NCBI RefSeq assembly: GCF_040932005.1
Contig: NZ_CP162414.1
Location: 87,001 to 151,000, forward strand
Source of the DNA: Aestuariibius sp. HNIBRBA575
GTDB taxonomy: Bacteria; Pseudomonadota; Alphaproteobacteria; Rhodobacterales; Rhodobacteraceae
Reading direction: 5' to 3'
Length of the DNA: 64,000 nucleotides
Shown here: one piece after another, positions 62,032 through 64,000 of the stretch
Numbering within the stretch: the first letter of the stretch is position 1
How the letters are laid out: every line of letters starts with the position of its first letter
Made by a program: the position numbers and the translations under genes
The notes under the pieces: model-generated
The model's database searches: none
What the model saw: only the letters and a program-made list of their open reading frames with translations
What the model was told of the DNA's origin: nothing

Positions 62032-63349
62032 GGTTGTTCATGGGGGACCGGCCAATGGAATCATAGGCCTCAAATCCGGCACGTTTTGCGTCTTTGGCGG
62101 AATAGATATTGCGTAGATCAGCCATCCGGGGGGCCGTCATATGTTTGGCGATGCGTTTCAGGTCCAATGCGCGGAATTCGTTCCATTCGGTCAGCAAAAC
62201 CACCAGATCAGCGTTTCGGGCGGCTTTGTAGGCGTCGTCAGACCAAATCACACCGGGCAATAGCGCCTCACCTTCGTGTTTGCCTTGGGGATCGGTGACA
62301 CGCACCTTGGCACCGCCGCCGACCAAAGCCGGGACAATCGTTAGGGCAGGCGCATCCCGCATATCGTCTGTGTTGGGTTTGAACGTTGCGCCCAGAACGG
62401 CAATTGTTTTGCCATTAAAGCTGCCGTCGCAAAGGTCTAACAGCTTATCGACCATGCGGCGTTTTACTTCTTCGTTCACTTTGATCACGGCCTCGGTGAT
62501 CTGCATGGGCATGGCATGTTCCTGTCCGATACGCGCCAACGCTTTGGTATCTTTGGGAAAACATGATCCGCCATAGCCCGGTCCGGCATGTAAAAACTTG
62601 TTGCCGATACGCCCATCCAGCCCCATGCCTTTGGACACTTGTTTGACATCCGCACCGACCTTTTCACACAGACCAGCGATTTCGTTGATGAAGGTAATTT
62701 TGGTCGCAAGAAAGGCGTTGGCGGCGTATTTGATCATTTCCGCGCTTTCCAGATCCGTCGTGATGATTGGGAAGTCACGTAAGAAAAGCGGCCGGTAGAT
62801 ATCCGCCATCACATCAGCTGCGCGGTCGGTTTGTACCCCAACAACAACCCGATCAGGGCGCATGAAGTCGTCGATCGCAGCGCCTTCGCGCAAAAATTCC
62901 GGGTTTGAGGCAACGTCAAATTCAAGATTTGGGTTGGCCTTGTGGATCACTTGTTTGACCTTGCGATTCGTACCGACGGGAACCGTAGATTTGGTCACGA
63001 TCACGACATATTCGTTTGCAAGTTGCGCGATCTCTTCGGCGGCAGCCATGACGTAGGTCAGATCCGCATGACCGTCACCGCGGCGGGTCGGAGTGCCCAC
63101 AGCAATAAACACGGCTTCGGCGCCTTCTAAGGCCTGTTTTAGATCAAGCGTAAACGAAAGACGGCTCGCAGCGACGTTTTTGGCCATCAATTCGTCGAGG
63201 CCCGGCTCATAAATGGGCACTTCGCCTGCGTTCAGACGTTCGATTTTGGACGGGTCTTTGTCCACGCATACGACTTCGTGGCCGAAATCTGAGAAACACA
63301 CCCCAGAGACAAGCCCAACATAGCCTGTGCCAATCATCGCAATCCGCAT
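62015..63349 (-). CDS. ugd: UDP-glucose 6-dehydrogenase
   Basis: A 444-residue enzyme starting MRIAMIGTGYVGLVSGVCFS, with the NAD-binding glycine loop, then FNGKTIAVLGATFKPNTDDM, and the catalytic Cys in GPGYGGSCFPKDTKALARI. It oxidises UDP-glucose to UDP-glucuronate for capsule or exopolysaccharide. I start at ATG 63349, after AAGGAAAAGG; the upstream in-frame stretch is not conserved. It overlaps arfB downstream. Confidence 0.93.
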   Translation of the reverse strand: MRIAMIGTGYVGLVSGVCFSDFGHEVVCVDKDPSKIERLNAGEVPIYEPGLDELMAKNVAASRLSFTLDLKQALEGAEAVFIAVGTPTRRGDGHADLTYVMAAAEEIAQLANEYVVIVTKSTVPVGTNRKVKQVIHKANPNLEFDVASNPEFLREGAAIDDFMRPDRVVVGVQTDRAADVMADIYRPLFLRDFPIITTDLESAEMIKYAANAFLATKITFINEIAGLCEKVGADVKQVSKGMGLDGRIGNKFLHAGPGYGGSCFPKDTKALARIGQEHAMPMQITEAVIKVNEEVKRRMVDKLLDLCDGSFNGKTIAVLGATFKPNTDDMRDAPALTIVPALVGGGAKVRVTDPQGKHEGEALLPGVIWSDDAYKAARNADLVVLLTEWNEFRALDLKRIAKHMTAPRMADLRNIYSAKDAKRAGFEAYDSIGRSPMNNHDPDS

Positions 63350-63553
63350 GAACCTTTTCCTTCTTTCGGCGTTATTTCCCCCACCTTTTGAAGATGATGG
63401 CCGGGCGCGCAAGCCCCAATCACGATACGAGAGAAAGCCGTGACAAAAAACCCTCTGGTTTGTTTACCTGCTGTTAATCGCCGCACGGCGCTCAAAGGCT
63501 TTGTTTAACGGGGCCAAGTAGAGACTTAGGGCATCATTCAAAAGGAGTTTGCT

Positions 63554-64000
63554 GATGTCGGAAGTGTCTTCCCGGCTCGAATTGCCCTACCTGCTGCCAT
63601 CGCAGGCCCAGAAACATGTCACCCATAACGAAGCCCTGCAACGTTTGGACGGATTGGTGCAGCTCACTTTGATGAGCTTTGACGCCGACACGCCGCCGGG
63701 GCCACCCAATGATGGGGATGCGCATTTTGTTGGGTCCAGTCCCACGGGCGCATGGCTGGGGCAGGCAGGAATGCTGGCCATCTGGGACAATACAAATTGG
63801 ACGTTTACTGCTCCTCTCGCGGGTTGGTTGGCATGGGATGTCGGCAATCAGGCGTTTGTGGTGTTTGACGGATCTAGTTGGCAGGATTTGCCTGTGATCC
63901 TTGAAAATGTGTCAGGTATCGGGATTCAATCGACGTCTGATGCGACGAACCGTTTGTCGGTGTCATCTGATGCGAGCCTGTTTTCGCATGCAGGGGCAGG
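63554..64000 (+). CDS. DUF2793-family protein, N-terminal part
   Basis: The gene runs past the right edge; 149 codons are visible. The peptide begins MSEVSSRLELPYLLPSQAQK and continues with the block HVTHNEALQRLDGLVQLTLM, which I recall as the DUF2793 family start, found in Rhodobacteraceae and sometimes near phage-like genes. AAAAGGAG at 63539-63546 supports ATG 63554. Function unknown; a surface or phage-tail-like role has been suggested by context in other genomes, but nothing here shows it. Confidence 0.7.

Overview
The window reads as chromosomal DNA of a marine alphaproteobacterium of the Roseobacter group (Rhodobacteraceae). The evidence is a flagellar locus with the alphaproteobacterial regulators FlaF and FlbT and a DUF1217 protein, the order ubiB-ubiE / mutM-enoyl-CoA hydratase-rpsT-dnaA-dnaN-recF-gyrB, and a DUF2793 protein at the right edge. 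Base composition looks moderate rather than very GC-rich (judged by eye, not computed). I see no insertion sequence, CRISPR array, tRNA or rRNA.

Left flank (1-8.8 kb): the start of a phosphotransferase/kinase gene, a divergent LacI-type regulator with a 16-bp palindrome between them, a bifunctional mannose-1-phosphate guanylyltransferase, and an overlapping acyl-CoA ligase/enoyl-CoA hydratase pair preceded by a TetR-like inverted repeat. Then comes a same-strand cassette of four genes: an unrecognised protein, a TPR protein with a glycosyltransferase-like C-terminus, a DUF6165-type protein and an FkbM methyltransferase. It runs straight up to the flagellar genes and may modify a surface glycan.

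Flagellar region (8.85-40.4 kb): about 31 kb in several divergent and convergent operons. They are motB; flgE-flgK-flgL-flgI; fliL-(small membrane protein)-motE-like-motA-(large periplasmic protein)-flhA-fliR-flhB-fliJ-like; fliF-fliH-fliN-fliP followed by a c-type cytochrome; flgB-flgC-fliE-fliQ-flgF-flgG-flgA-flgH-fliL-like; fliI; DUF1217; flagellin-flaF-flbT; a FlgN-like gene with a FlgJ-type rod gene; and fliK-flgD. Export gate, ATPase, rod, rings, hook, filament and stator are all here. No fliG, fliM, fliO, fliD, fliS, flagellar sigma factor or chemotaxis gene was found. The most interesting part is the motE-like/motA/743-residue periplasmic protein block, which resembles in layout the rhizobial MotE-MotC accessory system. 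Other oddities are the unassigned 120-residue membrane protein, the second FliL and the cytochrome.

Housekeeping region (40.4-52.5 kb): ubiquinone genes ubiB and ubiE, mutM, an enoyl-CoA hydratase, rpsT, a 550-bp gene-free stretch, then dnaA, dnaN, recF, a LysE-family exporter overlapping recF, and gyrB. Several hairpin terminators and two good promoter candidates are visible.

Right flank (52.6-64 kb): surface polysaccharide genes (a CapD/WbpM-type nucleotide-sugar dehydratase, a sugar transferase, a Wza-type exporter, and UDP-glucose dehydrogenase further on). They are interleaved with trhO, a YegD-type Hsp70, the NAD-salvage pair pncA-pncB, an L-lactate dehydrogenase-like gene and arfB. 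The window ends inside a DUF2793 gene. Together with manC on the left, the polysaccharide genes suggest capsule or exopolysaccharide synthesis spread around the dnaA/flagellar region.
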